Shown: piece by piece, positions 38,265 to 50,429 of the stretch | Layout: each line of letters opens with the position of its first letter | Numbering within the stretch: the first letter of the stretch is position 1 | NCBI RefSeq assembly: GCF_019097595.1 | Contig: NC_080717.1 | Span: 9,427,304 to 9,491,303 of the forward strand | DNA: 64,000 nucleotides | Origin: Hemibagrus wyckioides | Taxonomy: Eukaryota > Chordata > Actinopteri > Siluriformes > Bagridae | Reading direction: 5' to 3' | Translations under genes and position numbers: made by a program | Notes under the pieces: model-generated | Databases searched by the model: none | What the model was told of the DNA's origin: nothing | What the model saw: the letters and a program-made list of their open reading frames with translations, nothing else

Positions 38265-38295
38265 TTTGGCACCAGCCTGACAAGCTGGTGCCAAA
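38265..38295. repeat. 12-bp perfect hairpin with 7-nt loop
   Basis: TTTGGCACCAGC (38265-38276) and GCTGGTGCCAAA (38284-38295) are exact reverse complements around CTGACAA. The region has no gene. A polypurine tract (aaaaaaaccc) precedes it. Confidence 0.9.
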
Positions 38296-38862
38296 CAGCT
38301 TAAAAGAAATAGCTCATGGTGGAGATGACCATCATTGCTTGGCAACCTGAACTACTTCCTCTCCACTCAGTGTCAGTTAAGCTCAGCAGTGCGGCACCTC
38401 ACTGGTACTAATGCTGCTACAAGACCAAAGCAATGGCCGTCTACATTGCTCAGAGGCTCAGGTGGTCAAGACGTGATCACTGTGACACAGTCATAATCTT
38501 GGGCAGGACAAAGACAAGATTCAGGCTTAATTACCCATCTATTCTGTACAGAAGATGTAGGCAGCAGTAAGGCCAGAGGCACTTAAATAAACACTCACCA
38601 AACGTCACACTCATTTTTTACGCTGTAAGGGATGTGGACAATTCACATTTACGTTTGAAAGACCACAACAGGAAATAGGCAACATCAGGAATCAATAGTC
38701 AACAATGTCTAATAAAAATGGCTGTGTCCTGTGAATAAGAAACATACACTCAGTAAGTTCAATATGTATTGACACCTGTTCTGCACACCACTGAAAAGCT
38801 ACGATTTAATGAATCAAATCACTGCCACTGACTATTAAGAGAATGTGAAGACAGGTGGCTGA

Positions 38863-38880
38863 GGGTGGGTTGGGGGTGGG
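38863..38880 (+). promoter_or_regulatory. G-quadruplex motif upstream of npy7r
   Basis: Four G-tracts of 3-5 with loops of 1, 2 and 1 nt (gggtgggttgggggtggg) satisfy the G4 consensus. The G-rich strand continues to 38936. It is about 480 bp upstream of the likely npy7r 5' exon, on the coding strand. Confidence 0.7.
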
Positions 38881-39249
38881 CAGTGGATGGGCTGGGGTGG
38901 TGTTTGAGGGTGCTGCGGTGGTGGGAGTGGGGGGAGTTTGGTTTTTCAGAATCATACATGTATTAGACAAGCAATTCTGTTAAAATTACAAAGCATTATT
39001 ATATTTGGGGGTAAAAAACGTAATGTATTAGAGTGGCTATAAATAAATGGAAATAAGAGGAAAGATTAATTTAATCAACATGGCCATTTCTCATATTTTA
39101 CATTCGATTTTTAAACTAATATCGTACACTTACATTAGTGCTGCACAGAGCTGGGGCTCACTTAAGCCCACTGCACTGATCTCTCGCCTTCTAGATGGAT
39201 TTTGTACACAGGTTCAAAAGTACGGCGGCTCTGAAGCGTCAATTACAGC

Positions 39250-39354
39250 CTGATGCTGTCGCGCTGCAGCAGAGAGCTCGCGCGCTGCTCACTCTCTCAC
39301 ATAGCGCGAGCTGCTGCGGACCCACTTTATTCTAACGACAGAAGAGCAAATATG
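39250..39354 (+). other. npy7r: Probable npy7r 5' UTR exon
   Basis: A GC-rich island in AT-rich DNA ends in a strong donor (AAATATG/GTAAGA, donor at 39355). The only plus-strand gene downstream is the NPY receptor, whose coding exon has an acceptor at 44511-44512. Inside, AGCTCGCGC (39275-39283) pairs with GCGCGAGCT (39304-39312), with flanking GCAGC/GCTGC extending the stem. The 5' end of this exon is not determined. Assigning it to npy7r is inference. Confidence 0.45.
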
Positions 39355-39980
39355 GTAAGAGTGTCATTTTTATTAATTTATTTGTCTTGTTTAGGTTTTA
39401 AATTCATGTTTGCACGATAGAAGGCATTGAAAGTCATTAAACATGTTGCATAACCTATAGTGGAAAGATGTATGTATATAATGTACGTGAAATGTATATG
39501 CCTAGTGAAAATTCTATTTTATTTTATTTTTATTAATACCATATACTTGCAATAATTCAAGAATGAAAAATGAAGTATAAAATGAAGTATAAGACAAGCA
39601 TAAAATATTCTGTGCATTATGAAATTGTCCTGGGTCTCTTGGATATTTCTCCTCTTTCCTACTTGCATATAGCAAAAAGCTGGGTTTTATAAAACACTTG
39701 TTGGAGTTGGAGGATTTTTATCCTTTAATTGTTGCTTGCAATTCACGACAGCATTTTGGTATAGTAACAGTGCAGTGCAATAGCAAAAAAAAACAAAATT
39801 TATGAGCTGAAAATAACATTGTAGTGTGGAGTCACTTATTTGTAACAGTTATGGCATCATATATCAGTAGAGGATCTAATCCTATGGTCTTCCGTTGGCA
39901 TTGCTGAATGATGATACATGCCTTACAGCCTTCCTGCTTACTTTTCAGTAGTTTGAGAGAACTGTTTCAAACATGCCAAA

Positions 39981-39982
<2 letters not shown>

Positions 39983-40039
<57 letters not shown>
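39983..40039. repeat. (CT)n followed by (TA)n
   Basis: About 16 CT units pass directly into about 13 TA units, in the presumed npy7r intron. Confidence 0.97.
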
Positions 40040-42500
40040 GGCAATTGAACAACTCTTAGAATTCAGTGTCACTCTGCAAAAACCACACCCATAGGTTCCA
40101 TTTAAAAATAGGGGATTTTGATCCTATATGTGTGCATATATATGAGGGAGTATTTTTAAAAGGGTATATAAGGGCTTATGTTTTATACTTGGCATACTAT
40201 TGCATGCTATCCCTGTTTGATAAGACCATACGGCATGGAGTAAAAGGCAGGCACATGAGAGATAAGCAGTGGCAGTTAATTCTCTTCTCTTTGTTAAATC
40301 TGGCAACAAAACCAGTTAATAGTGGCATGATGATGGAACCAAAGAAATGGCTGCTGGCCATTTTTGCTTCATTTATCATGTATCACATTCACGAAAGGCA
40401 TCCAACCTCATTATTCTCATGTTATGTGGACTGTTTATTGGTTCACTATTATCACACACCGAAAAAAGAAAAAAGGACTCACCCTTAGGCTGCAATGCAA
40501 TTTTTCAAGTTGATCATCTGTGCAGGACTGAAAAATGACGTTGCCATTATCAGAATGCAATTTCTAATGGAACAATTTTCAAAATCGAATTCTACAGTAA
40601 TAAGTAGATGATAAATCAGTCTGATTTACAGCAAAAAGACCTGACTAAGAAGAGCAAAATTATGTTTTGGGGTGTATAGTGTTTACAGCTCGAACAAATA
40701 CTGAGGAGCCAATCTGTACAGAGCTTAATATCTAAGCATGAGAATTTTAAAATCAACCCTGAAGAGGAAGCCAGAGTACGGATTCCAAAATAAAAATAAC
40801 ATGAATTGTCCTCACCCTAGTAGGATTGTAGCTGTAGGATTTTAAACATATTGCAGTCTATTATTATTGTCCATGACTTGCCAAACTGATTGGAAACCAC
40901 TGTTTGTAATGCAAAGACTATATGTCAATGTAGAGATGACCTTTGCAGGAAAGTACCTTCCTTTTGCATGCTGTGTCTCAGGTGGATCCTTTGAAAAGGT
41001 CCAAGGATGATGGAAGGATTAGATGAACTGAACTGTGCAAAGTTCAAAAACATTTAAATAAGTCGTTCATCTCTGTGATGTTCTCATCTCACATGGATAA
41101 AACCATGCCTCGACATCATTTAAGAGAACTCTCTTTACATATTATCTGCACATTCTGTTAGTACTCAGATGTCACATACAATACACATACAGAGGGATAA
41201 ATATATTTTGTTGCATGGTGCAATGGTATTAGAAGACCGTATTAAGAGTATGTATGCATTGCAGCTAAGACATGATTAGTATACAGTAAAGACGTCCTAG
41301 TGAGATTGGAATAAATCTCTATTATTGCTTCTGACATTCGTAGAAAAAAATGAAAACATTTGCAATTTTGTTCTAACTTAATTGTTGTTGCAACTAAGCA
41401 TACAATAACTGCTTTATCCCAGTCAGAGATAACTGGATTCGACCCCGGAAACACTAGGTCTGAGAGGGAAATATATCCTGGATGGGATGTCAGTCTGTTG
41501 CAGGGCATGTTGCACACATAGACAAGCACTCATACACAAAGATGGAAAATTTAGTGTAACCAAGCATGCTTTTGGGGAGGAGAACTCAGAGGAAACCTCT
41601 TATGGACTTGGGCGAAGATGCAAAGCTCTGCACAGAAAGTAATCAGGGCTCAGGATCAAAACCTGGAGCTGTGAGGCTTCAACACTGCCAGCTGTGTCAC
41701 ATGCAACCCGGAGTGTACTTCTACTGGTTTTAAATGAGACTCCATAATTGCTTTGAAATGACCTGCTGCTTAACACAAAAGAAAGCCAAATGCTGTTCAA
41801 AAGCAAATAAAGAAATAAATGAAAATTAGTGCGTATTTCACAAAGGCTTAAATAATTTTCACTGCTTTGTGTTTAAAAGATTAAGAAAATAAAAGCTTGA
41901 AAGTATTGAAATATTATGCTGCTTGTTGCTGATATTTGGGACCCTTCAGCAGGACATCTTTATATTTTAGGTCTGGTAATAAGCTTAAATGCCAATATAG
42001 GTGATTGTAAAGGTCAAGTAATTATAGTGTTACATTAGTTTGACCGTTGGATTGAATTTTATTTTATGTATTTATTTATTTTTTTTCTGAATTGGATTTT
42101 AATGAATTTGTGTAGTAAATCATTAATATTTCATGAATTGTATAAATGTCTTTCAGTATTGCAATTTCAAATGGTCCAAGATTATATAAAAAGGTTACAA
42201 TCGAGGACATTCATTTTATCATCTGTAGTGACCACTTTATCCGGGTCAGGGTTTCGTTGGATCTGAAGCATATCCCAGGCATAAGGCAGGAGACACCAGT
42301 CCATTAAAAGACATAATTCACACCTTGATGAATTTTACTGAGAGGAATTTGGAGAACTTGAATAAAAACCATACTAGCATGGAATGAATGATAGACACTC
42401 TGCACATACAGTAACCCAAGCTTAGGATAGATATCAGGATGCTGAGCTGTCAGGCAGCAATGCTATCTATATATGCTATATACTGTATATGCTAATACTG
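40040..42500 (+). other. Presumed npy7r intron, no exon seen
   Basis: AT-rich DNA. Weak matches to a common fish interspersed repeat lie at 41400-41690 and 42230-42430 (phrases such as cagtctgttgcagggcatg and agtgaccactttatccgggt). I see no coding exon. Confidence 0.55.
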
Positions 42501-42519
42501 TGTAGGGCTTCCTTCTGGT

Positions 42520-42930
42520 CCCAAACCTTTCCTATTTGAGCTTCTGGTCTGACTCTTGCTTTTTGACAAAGTAAACTTTACCCACACCATTACACCCCCT
42601 TCACCAGCTCGGACTGTTTACGTAAAGCAGGTTGGGTCAATGGATTCATGCAGATGTTACCAAATTCTGACCTGACCATCTGTGCGCTCAGCAGAAATTG
42701 AGATTTGTCAGACAAGGCTATGTTTTTTGTCTTCACCTGTCTGGTTTTGAGGAGTCTGTGCCCACTGCAGCCTCAGCTGTCTGTTCTCGGCTGACAGAAG
42801 TGAAACCTGATGTGGTCTTCTGCTGAATCTGCATCAAGATTCAATGTGTTGTGCATTCAGATGTGCTTTTCTGCTCACTACAATCGTTTGGAGTCATAAT
42901 GTTAGTTACTCAAATGGGGTTCTCCCTTTA
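42520..42930 (-). repeat. Tc1-like relic (family C), minus strand
   Basis: Sequence such as gaaacctgatgtggtcttct and gtgttgtgcattcagatgtg corresponds to the reverse of the family C transposase region. It is heavily decayed. Confidence 0.5.
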
Positions 42931-43040
42931 AATGCAAGCTCAATTGGTCTAAATATTTATTAAAAAACTAGATCAACTTAGAAAATAGCGGAAGATTTTG
43001 GGACATGTGACTGACAAGTTGTTAGATTGTTTAAACAATG

Positions 43041-43590
43041 TACATCAACCAGGCATAACATTATGAACACCTGACTAATATTGTGTTGGTCCCCCTATTG
43101 CTGCCAAAACAGCCCTGACCCGTCATGCACTGTGTATTCCGACACCTTTCTATAAGAACCAGCAATAATTGCTTCAGCAATTTGAGCAACAGTAGCTCGT
43201 CTGTTGGATCGGATCACACGGGCCAGCCTTCACCCCACATGCATCAATGAGCCTTGGCCACCCATGACCCTGTCACCGGTTCACCACTGTTCCTTCCTTG
43301 GACCACTTTTGATAGATACTGACCACTGCAGACTGGGAACACCCCACAAGAGCTGCAGTTTTGGAGATGCTCTGATCCAGTCGTCTAGCCATCACAATTT
43401 GGCCCTTATCAAACTCGCTCAAATCCTTACGCTTGCCCATTTTTCCTGCTTCTAACACATCAACTTTGAGGACAAAATGTTCACTTGCTGCCTAATTTAT
43501 CCCACCCACTAACAGGTGCCATGATGAGGAGATAATCAGTGTTATTCACGGCATCTGTAAGTGGTCATAATGTTATGCCTGATCGGTGTA
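43041..43590 (-). mobile_element. Tc1/mariner-like element (family A), N-terminal transposase only
   Basis: TA-flanked with inverted ends. The minus-strand frame from 43458 reads [20 protein letters not shown] and on through the first helix-turn-helix to EGTVVNR. The rest decays or is deleted. It lies about 1 kb upstream of the npy7r coding exon, in the presumed intron. Confidence 0.88.
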
Positions 43591-44562
43591 GTTGGTTTGA
43601 GCTCTGTCTTTTGCCTGTGAAGGCCGTATTTTCTTGTATCCTTCCTGAAGACTGAAAAAATCGGATGGTCTGACACTAAAAGTGTCATGCACTCTTACTG
43701 TCAAGTTGTTTAATACATTAAATGTATTATCTAGTAAATATCAGAAAATAAAACTTGCAAATCTCATCTGGTCTCATATTAATCTTTAAATCTTAAACCC
43801 AAGTGTCTTCTTTGCATCGCAAATAGTAGTCAGTAAGTGCACTGGCTAAGGTAAAGTTACCATCCAGGGTATATTACTGCCTAACACCCACAGATCCACA
43901 GCAACCCTGACAAAGATAAAGCAGTTACTGAAATTATATAAAACTAACATGATTTTTGTAAAACAAATTTAATTGTTTTTTTTTTTCAACCAATTGAGTC
44001 TTTTTTCAACCAATTTAGTCAAACAATGTTGAAAATAGGATCCTTGTCATGCTTTTACAGTTAAAGGATGTGTAAAATGATATTGTTGGATAAAGGTGTT
44101 GTATGGTATTTGATGCATTTTAAGACTCTCAGAGCTTATCCTGTTCATTTTCTGATACAGATTTCTCTCTGTGGAAAATGTGTGAAAGTAAACAGACCTC
44201 AGACTGATAATCACAGGTTGAAAAGCGCTTTAACACTAAAGGAGAGATGGACAGAAAAGCTTCCCTCTTTCAAAAGATCCATGTTTTTGAACGGCAAATG
44301 ACAAATAATAGCCTTCCCTTTTTAACAATATGTGTAAACTGTGGAAGAAACACAGCTATCACTCTGGGTCACAGTAAGGTTTGGACAACAAGGTATATAA
44401 AGGGTGTATTTAAAAAAATGAACAATAGACATACAAATTTAATGTGATTCTATATATAATTCCTGATTTTTCCTGATCAATCTGAAACCAGTGTAACTTT
44501 TCTTTGTAACAGGCACATGCATGAATGTTATTGGACTCATCAGAAGAGCAACCCAAGACAGC

Positions 44563-45687
44563 ATGGGCCCTTCAGACCCAGCTAATGTCACCAGTGATAT
44601 TCCCAATGAGGAAAAAGAATATACTGACTGGTACCAGAACAGCCTGGGAAACTACAGCATGGGTTCTCATAAGCCTGTCTTTGTGGATGACATTACCAAG
44701 CACCTAAGTGTTCAGATAGCCCTTATAACTGCTTATTCTCTTATAATCATCCTGGGCCTGGTTGGTAATACATTAGTTATTTATATGATTATTATATACA
44801 AAAACATGCGTACCGTAACTAACTACTTCATTGCCAACCTTGCTTTAGCTGACCTCATGGTGGACACCATGTGCTTACCCTTCACCTTGGCATACACTCT
44901 GCTGGATGAGTGGAAGTTTGGGGCAGTGATGTGTCACATGGTGCCTTATGCCCAAGCTCTCAGTGTCCATGTGTCCATTCTGACACTGACTGTGATCGCT
45001 CTAGAGCGCTATAGGTGCATCGTGTTTCACATGGGCCAGCGTCTCTCCAGATGTGCAAGTTTCGTTATCATCAGTCTAACATGGTCTTTCTCGGCCATCC
45101 TTGCTGGACCTTTAGCTATCTTTCGGGAGTACCGTTATGAGGAGATTGCCTACATTAACTTACGGATTGCTGTATGCTCTGAGAAATGGCCCCATGGCAC
45201 TAACCGAGATGCCATCATCTACAGCTTCTCCATGCTTCTGCTCCAGTATGTGCTTCCACTGGGTATTATCAGCTATGCTTATGTGTGCATCTGGGTCAAA
45301 CTTAAGAACCACGTCAGCCCGTCCAACCGCAATGATGGCATCACTCGTCGCAAGAAGACTACCAAGATGCTGGCACTGGTGGTTGTGGTCTTCGCAGTGT
45401 GTTGGCTTCCTTTCCATGTGTTTCAGTTGGCAAGTGATCTTGACCTGGTCCTCAAGTTTAAAGAATACAAGCTTCTGTATACTCTTTTTCACATAGTGGC
45501 CATGTGCTCAACATTCACCAATCCGTTACTCTATGGATGGATGAACAAGAATTATAGGAATGGCTTCATCATGTTCTTCCGCTGTGAACACAAACCTGAC
45601 ACCATCCATCCAGAGGGATCTTTCCGCACTCGAACCCTGCGAGGTTTGATCTTGTACAACAACGGACATCCGGCCACTGCTGTCTGA
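44563..45687 (+). CDS. npy7r: Neuropeptide Y receptor, Y2 subfamily, probably Y7
   Basis: Class A GPCR for NPY/PYY-type peptides, Gi-coupled by family. The coding sequence is one exon of 374 codons. Residues 1-50 are extracellular, with N-glycosylation sites at NVT (8-10) and NYS (30-32). TM1 starts near 52 and has GNTLVIY. C124 and C205 fit the conserved disulfide. The TM3 end is ERY (148-150) instead of DRY. TM6 has FAVCWLPFH, TM7 has NPLLY (320-324), and C341 is a likely palmitoylation site. The start at 44563 (MGPSDPANVT) is preferred because Y2 receptors begin MGP. Three earlier ATGs (44517, 44521, 44525) lie between the splice acceptor and this one; the 44521 one would add 14 residues in frame. 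Y7 rather than Y2 is inferred from the linked flt4. The poly(A) signal AATAAA is at 45995-46000. Confidence 0.88.
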   Translation: MGPSDPANVTSDIPNEEKEYTDWYQNSLGNYSMGSHKPVFVDDITKHLSVQIALITAYSLIIILGLVGNTLVIYMIIIYKNMRTVTNYFIANLALADLMVDTMCLPFTLAYTLLDEWKFGAVMCHMVPYAQALSVHVSILTLTVIALERYRCIVFHMGQRLSRCASFVIISLTWSFSAILAGPLAIFREYRYEEIAYINLRIAVCSEKWPHGTNRDAIIYSFSMLLLQYVLPLGIISYAYVCIWVKLKNHVSPSNRNDGITRRKKTTKMLALVVVVFAVCWLPFHVFQLASDLDLVLKFKEYKLLYTLFHIVAMCSTFTNPLLYGWMNKNYRNGFIMFFRCEHKPDTIHPEGSFRTRTLRGLILYNNGHPATAV

Positions 45688-45732
45688 ACCCGGCTAAAAC
45701 TGACAGCACTTTTACAGATAAAGCTTGGTGTG

Positions 45733-45736
<4 letters not shown>

Positions 45737-45816
<80 letters not shown>
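45737..45816. repeat. (AT)n microsatellite in the npy7r 3' UTR
   Basis: About 40 uninterrupted AT units beginning 50 nt after the npy7r stop codon and before the likely poly(A) signal. Confidence 0.97.
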
Positions 45817-45818
<2 letters not shown>

Positions 45819-46239
45819 GATTTGTTTTAGAGGTATTTAAAGTCTGCATGCTGTATACTATACAAACACAAACACTTACTTTTGACTGTTTTGTATTTGG
45901 TATCTGTCAGTTATACATGTGTTTCGTAAAACTGTCTCTGAATTGTGTTAAGACAAAAATGAAAGTAATTCAAAGGTTATTTTCTCATGTCACAAATAAA
46001 TCAACTGTTCGATTCAGCTTTGCAGTTCACCTAAATGACAACAACCCCCTTTCTGCATATAGGTTTTATCTCAAAGGGCTGTTGAATTGTTATGGCTCTG
46101 GAAATAAGGACAGCATATTGTCCAGCACATCCAATCCACCAGTGATCTTGGTTATAATCTCAGTTAACAGCTGCAGTAGTGTTTTCACACCGTTCTGTGT
46201 AAACTCTAGAAACGGGCACTGTCCAATTTGTGAGTAAAT

Positions 46240-47300
46240 GCTGCCCCCTACTGACAGAAGTGAGGGATTGCTGCCCTTGACAAGAAAGCAGGAGCTCCAT
46301 TTTCACTGCTCTGAGAACTAAACGAGCTCATAAACCTTGGTTGTTGAATATGAATATAGAATTTGCTTCACTAACCAACATTCACACGGGTGCTTAATCC
46401 GTATTACTCGTTAAATGGCGCAATTATTCTTCAATTTAAGCCATTATGCTCTTCATCAAGTCCTGTAGGCATTCACTTTACAAAAGGATAGAGAGAATGG
46501 AGAGCCATATCTCTGAAATACCTCTACTGACCCCGGTGGATCTAGCATAACTGTGTCTTTTGTAAAAGTAAGCAATTATCGAGGTTCAGGAACTTTAGGG
46601 ACTTTAAGGATATGTGTAATAAGATATTTATATTTTTACAGGTTTATAAGCAAATGTTAATTGTAATAAAAAATTATAGTAACTGTAGTTTACCATAAGG
46701 AAATAGTATTTTTTAAACATTTATAACCATTATAGTGGCATTTTATCTGATCTTCTTTGAAATGTTTAGTTTACTGGTTGTGTAAGGAGCAATGGGTCAG
46801 TAGTGGGGAGTGAAAAAAGATAAGTATCTGACATTGATCTGATAAGACTATTTTCCATGAATAAATAGTATTAAGCGCAGACAGTTACACAAATGAAATT
46901 TTACCAGTATACCTCTACAAATTGCCCCTTTTACTCCATTCCTTTGATGAGCACATCATGTCCATCAAGAAGCACAAGCCAGTGTCACTGTCCCCTAAGA
47001 TCTGCCCAGTGGTGTTCCTGCAAAACGATGTGATTCCTGAAGTTATTACTCACTTCCTGATCAGGATGTAAAGTAGAAATCAAGTGATAAACATATTATA
47101 AGGAACTTTACACTAGATGTGGTCCAAATGAAACCCTTATTATGCACTAATTATATAGAGTATGTAAACATTTAGCTAACTATTCTGAATGAGCAGTAAA
47201 TAAAAAACTGCATTCTTTTTCTTTGCGCAACACTGCTACAGCCTGGCAGCACAACACAATCATGGATCAGGATTCTCCACAAAGGATGGGGCCAAATATA
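46240..47300. other. No gene seen
   Basis: AT-rich intergenic DNA with no supported exon or repeat. Confidence 0.55.
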
Positions 47301-48266
47301 TGGCCTAGCCAAAAAAAGGCACCAGTTGGAAATAACTAAGCACGATCCCATTGGATAATTACTGTATTAGGGAGACTGCTGAAGCTACTAAAATTGGGTT
47401 AAGAACTGTTCACTGCATTATTAAACCATCATCTTTAGAGAGGAAATGTTGTCATAAAAAAAAAATCTTGAATGATCATTAAATGTTTGGTGAAATCAAA
47501 AACTCAGTGAAAGTAATAGCATTTCCACATGCATAATGCAAAGAGACCTCAGTGGATTGGGACTAAACAGCTGTGTAACCTTAAGAACAGCTGCATACCC
47601 TTGAGGCTAACTGGAAAAAAAGACTAGGGAGCCAAAAGATTGGACTCTAAAGCAATGGAATGTTTGATGTGGTCTGCTGAGTCCATATCGATCCTGTTCC
47701 AGAGTGATGAGTCTGATGAGTCCATATTGACCCTGTTCCAGAGTGATGGGTGCATCAAGATAATAAAAGAGGCGGATGGAGTGATGCACCCATCATGCCT
47801 GGTGTCTACCATAAAAGCTTTTGGGGGCAGTGTTATGATCTGGGGTTGCTTCCATTGGTCATGTCTATGTTCATCAACATTATGCGCTTATAAAATGAGG
47901 TCAGCTGACGACCTGAGTATGTTGAATCAACAGGTTTTCCTATCAGTTCTTACCTGATGGCAAGATGACAAGGATTCATCAAGTTCAAACTGTGAAAAAA
48001 TGGTTCAGGGAGCATGTGACATCATTTGGCCACCACAGAGTCCAGACCTTAACCCCACTGAGAATCTTTGAGATGTGCTGGAGAAGACTTTTAACTCTTC
48101 CATCATCAATACAAGATCATTACGAGAAATTAACGCAACCCTGGATGGAAATAAATGTTGTGACACTGCATAAGCTTATTAAAATGGTGCCATTACAAAT
48201 GTGTGCTTTAATCAAAGCAAAAATGAATTTTGTGAATTGTGTGAATTCTTTGGCCAGGCATTGTAC
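47301..48266 (+). mobile_element. Tc1-like element (family D), defective
   Basis: Inverted ends are tggcctagccaaaaaaagg on the left and tttggccaggcattgta on the right. Plus-strand transposase fragments include FGGSVMIWGCF (near 47820) and a decayed SPDL-type segment near 48040-48070. The frame is broken at several places, so it is inactive. Confidence 0.8.
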
Positions 48267-48325
48267 TTACTTATGAAATTATGATACAATCTCTGTGCGC
48301 TCTGAGAGGTTGTTGCAGGTAAGTT

Positions 48326-48580
48326 GCAGGCCCCTTAGTTCCAGTAAAAGGGACTCTTAATGTTTCAGCATATTAAGACATTTTGGACAATTTCATGCTC
48401 CCAACTTTGTTTGGGGATGACCCCTTCGTGTTCCAACATGAGTGCTCACCAATGCACAAATCAAGGTCCATAAAGACATGGATGAGGGAATTTGGTGTGG
48501 AGGAAGATGACTGGCCTGCACAGAGTCCTGACCTCAACCCGATAGAACACCTATGTTATGAATTAGAGCAGAGACTGCAA
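48326..48580 (+). mobile_element. Family B Tc1-like fragment
   Basis: Plus-strand C-terminal transposase fragment: FGDDPFVFQHECSPMHK, then WPAQSPDLNPIEHL. Both element ends are missing. Confidence 0.75.
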
Positions 48581-48599
48581 GGGTTTTATAGCCTACATA

Positions 48600-49622
48600 A
48601 GAAATAGTTATGCTGTTAACTAGCAAGTTTTAGCGTCTTATACCTAGTTTGAGTTCATCTTTGAAAGTATACATGAAATATTTATACAAAGACTAAAAAG
48701 TGAACATAACTTGCACAGCCTTAAAGTAAAATGTTACAGGAATAGTATGCATCAATGCATCACGTCATGGACCACTGGACAGTTTCCTGCCAGAACACCA
48801 GAGGTCAGTCTGGCAGGGATTCGTTCACGTTATGTTTCCCATGTGCTTGTGTTTACATTTTGTGTTTGCACATATGCTTGCCCAACTCGATCCCTTCTCC
48901 CTTTCCTGCCTCTACACACCTTATGTCTTACCTTCCTTATACTGTATATACCTGCTGTCTTGTGCTTGTGTTTTGCTGGGTCCTTGTCCTTAGTTACCTG
49001 GTTTTACCTCCTGGTTTCTGCTGTTTCTTTTCTGGTTTGTGTTTGTTATTTTGAACTTAGTCACCTGGTTTTCCCTAATGTTTCCATCTGTCTGTAGTTT
49101 TGTTATTTTATTAATCAATCCCCTGTTTCTCATTTTATCCCTGCATTCAGGTCTGGACTTTGAACTTTGGAGGCACACACTCTTGACATCACCTAAAAGC
49201 AACCAATGGTTAGGGCCTTGGGATGTGTGACGGTAAAGCCTTGTATGGTATCCCACAATGCATTCCCTTTTATAACCCTGAATCTCTTTGAAGCATGAAC
49301 CAACTACCAAAAGGAAGGGACACAAAGTAGATAACAATCGGCTGTGTAGCTCTCCCTAGTGTATTGTATGTTACTTTGGTTCCTGAGATTGAGTTGGTGG
49401 GAACATAAAACTAAGACGTCTATCTTGCACATCAGTATATTAATCTGTATGCACTGGAAAATAATACTGTTTTTTTTACTAATACTATTAAAAACTAAAA
49501 AAAAAAAACCTCAAATAAATACTAATAAAAATATAAATACTAATAAAAACTACATACTGTGAATGTTGTTTTCTAAACATATATGGTCATTATGTTGTAT
49601 CCACTTTGTTTACTTTGAAATT
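48600..49622. other. No gene seen
   Basis: Pyrimidine-rich tracts on the plus strand (48880-49100) and AT-rich DNA. No recognisable gene or repeat. Confidence 0.5.
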
Positions 49623-49998
49623 TACACCAATCAGGCATAACATTATGACCACCTGCCTAATATTGTGTTGGTCCCCCATTTGCTGCCAAAACAGCCCTGA
49701 CCCATCAAGGCATGGACTTCACTAAATCCCTGAAGGTGTGCTGTGGTCGCTGAAGTTCTCCTGCAGTTTTGGAGATGCTCTGATCCAGTCGTCTACCCAT
49801 CACAATTTGGCCCTTGTCAAACTCGCTCAAAAATTTACGCTTGCCCATTTTTCCTGCTTCTAACACATCAACTTTGAGGATAAAATGTTCAATTGCTGCC
49901 TAATATATCCCCCACACTAACAGGCGCCGTGATGAGGAGATAATCAGTGTTATTCACTTCATCTGTTGGTGGTTATAATGTTATGGCTGATCGGTGTA
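49623..49998 (-). mobile_element. Family A Tc1-like MITE-sized deletion derivative
   Basis: Complete TA-flanked inverted ends (caccaatcaggcataacatt and partner). It keeps only the terminal 100 bp on the left and the transposase start region on the right, with the whole middle deleted. Confidence 0.88.
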
Positions 49999-50429
49999 GA
50001 TTAGAATGATAGCACATATTCTCCGAGGAAAAACACAGTTGAGTTGGCCACGGTTGTTTCACGTGGTGTCTCAGACTCAATCCTGTTTTTAACCTTTAAC
50101 CTTAAATAAATTACTGCCACAAATGATAAATCTGCTACAATATACGGGGGTTATGGGGCTTTATGTTGGATTCTATATTCATATACAGTCTTTATTGTGT
50201 TCAGATGGCTCACTCATGACTGGAAGTGGGCTGTGAGTTGAGTTCAGAATCAGCTGATTTCTGGGTTTTTCCCCACAACCTTACAAATATGTTAAGTGCA
50301 ATTGTAGCCAGCAACATCTGCAGTCATTTTATGCCAGTTGAAATATTTCCATTTACTCATTAACATATCTTTAAATAAGCAATAGGCTTCTAGCTTAAGA
50401 CAGAACTTTCAAAAAACAGCATTCTAGAG

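Noticed and set aside
45160..45492. Antisense frame within the NPY receptor gene, and the +1 frame at 45137-45496
   Set aside because: Shadows of the receptor coding sequence with no motifs.
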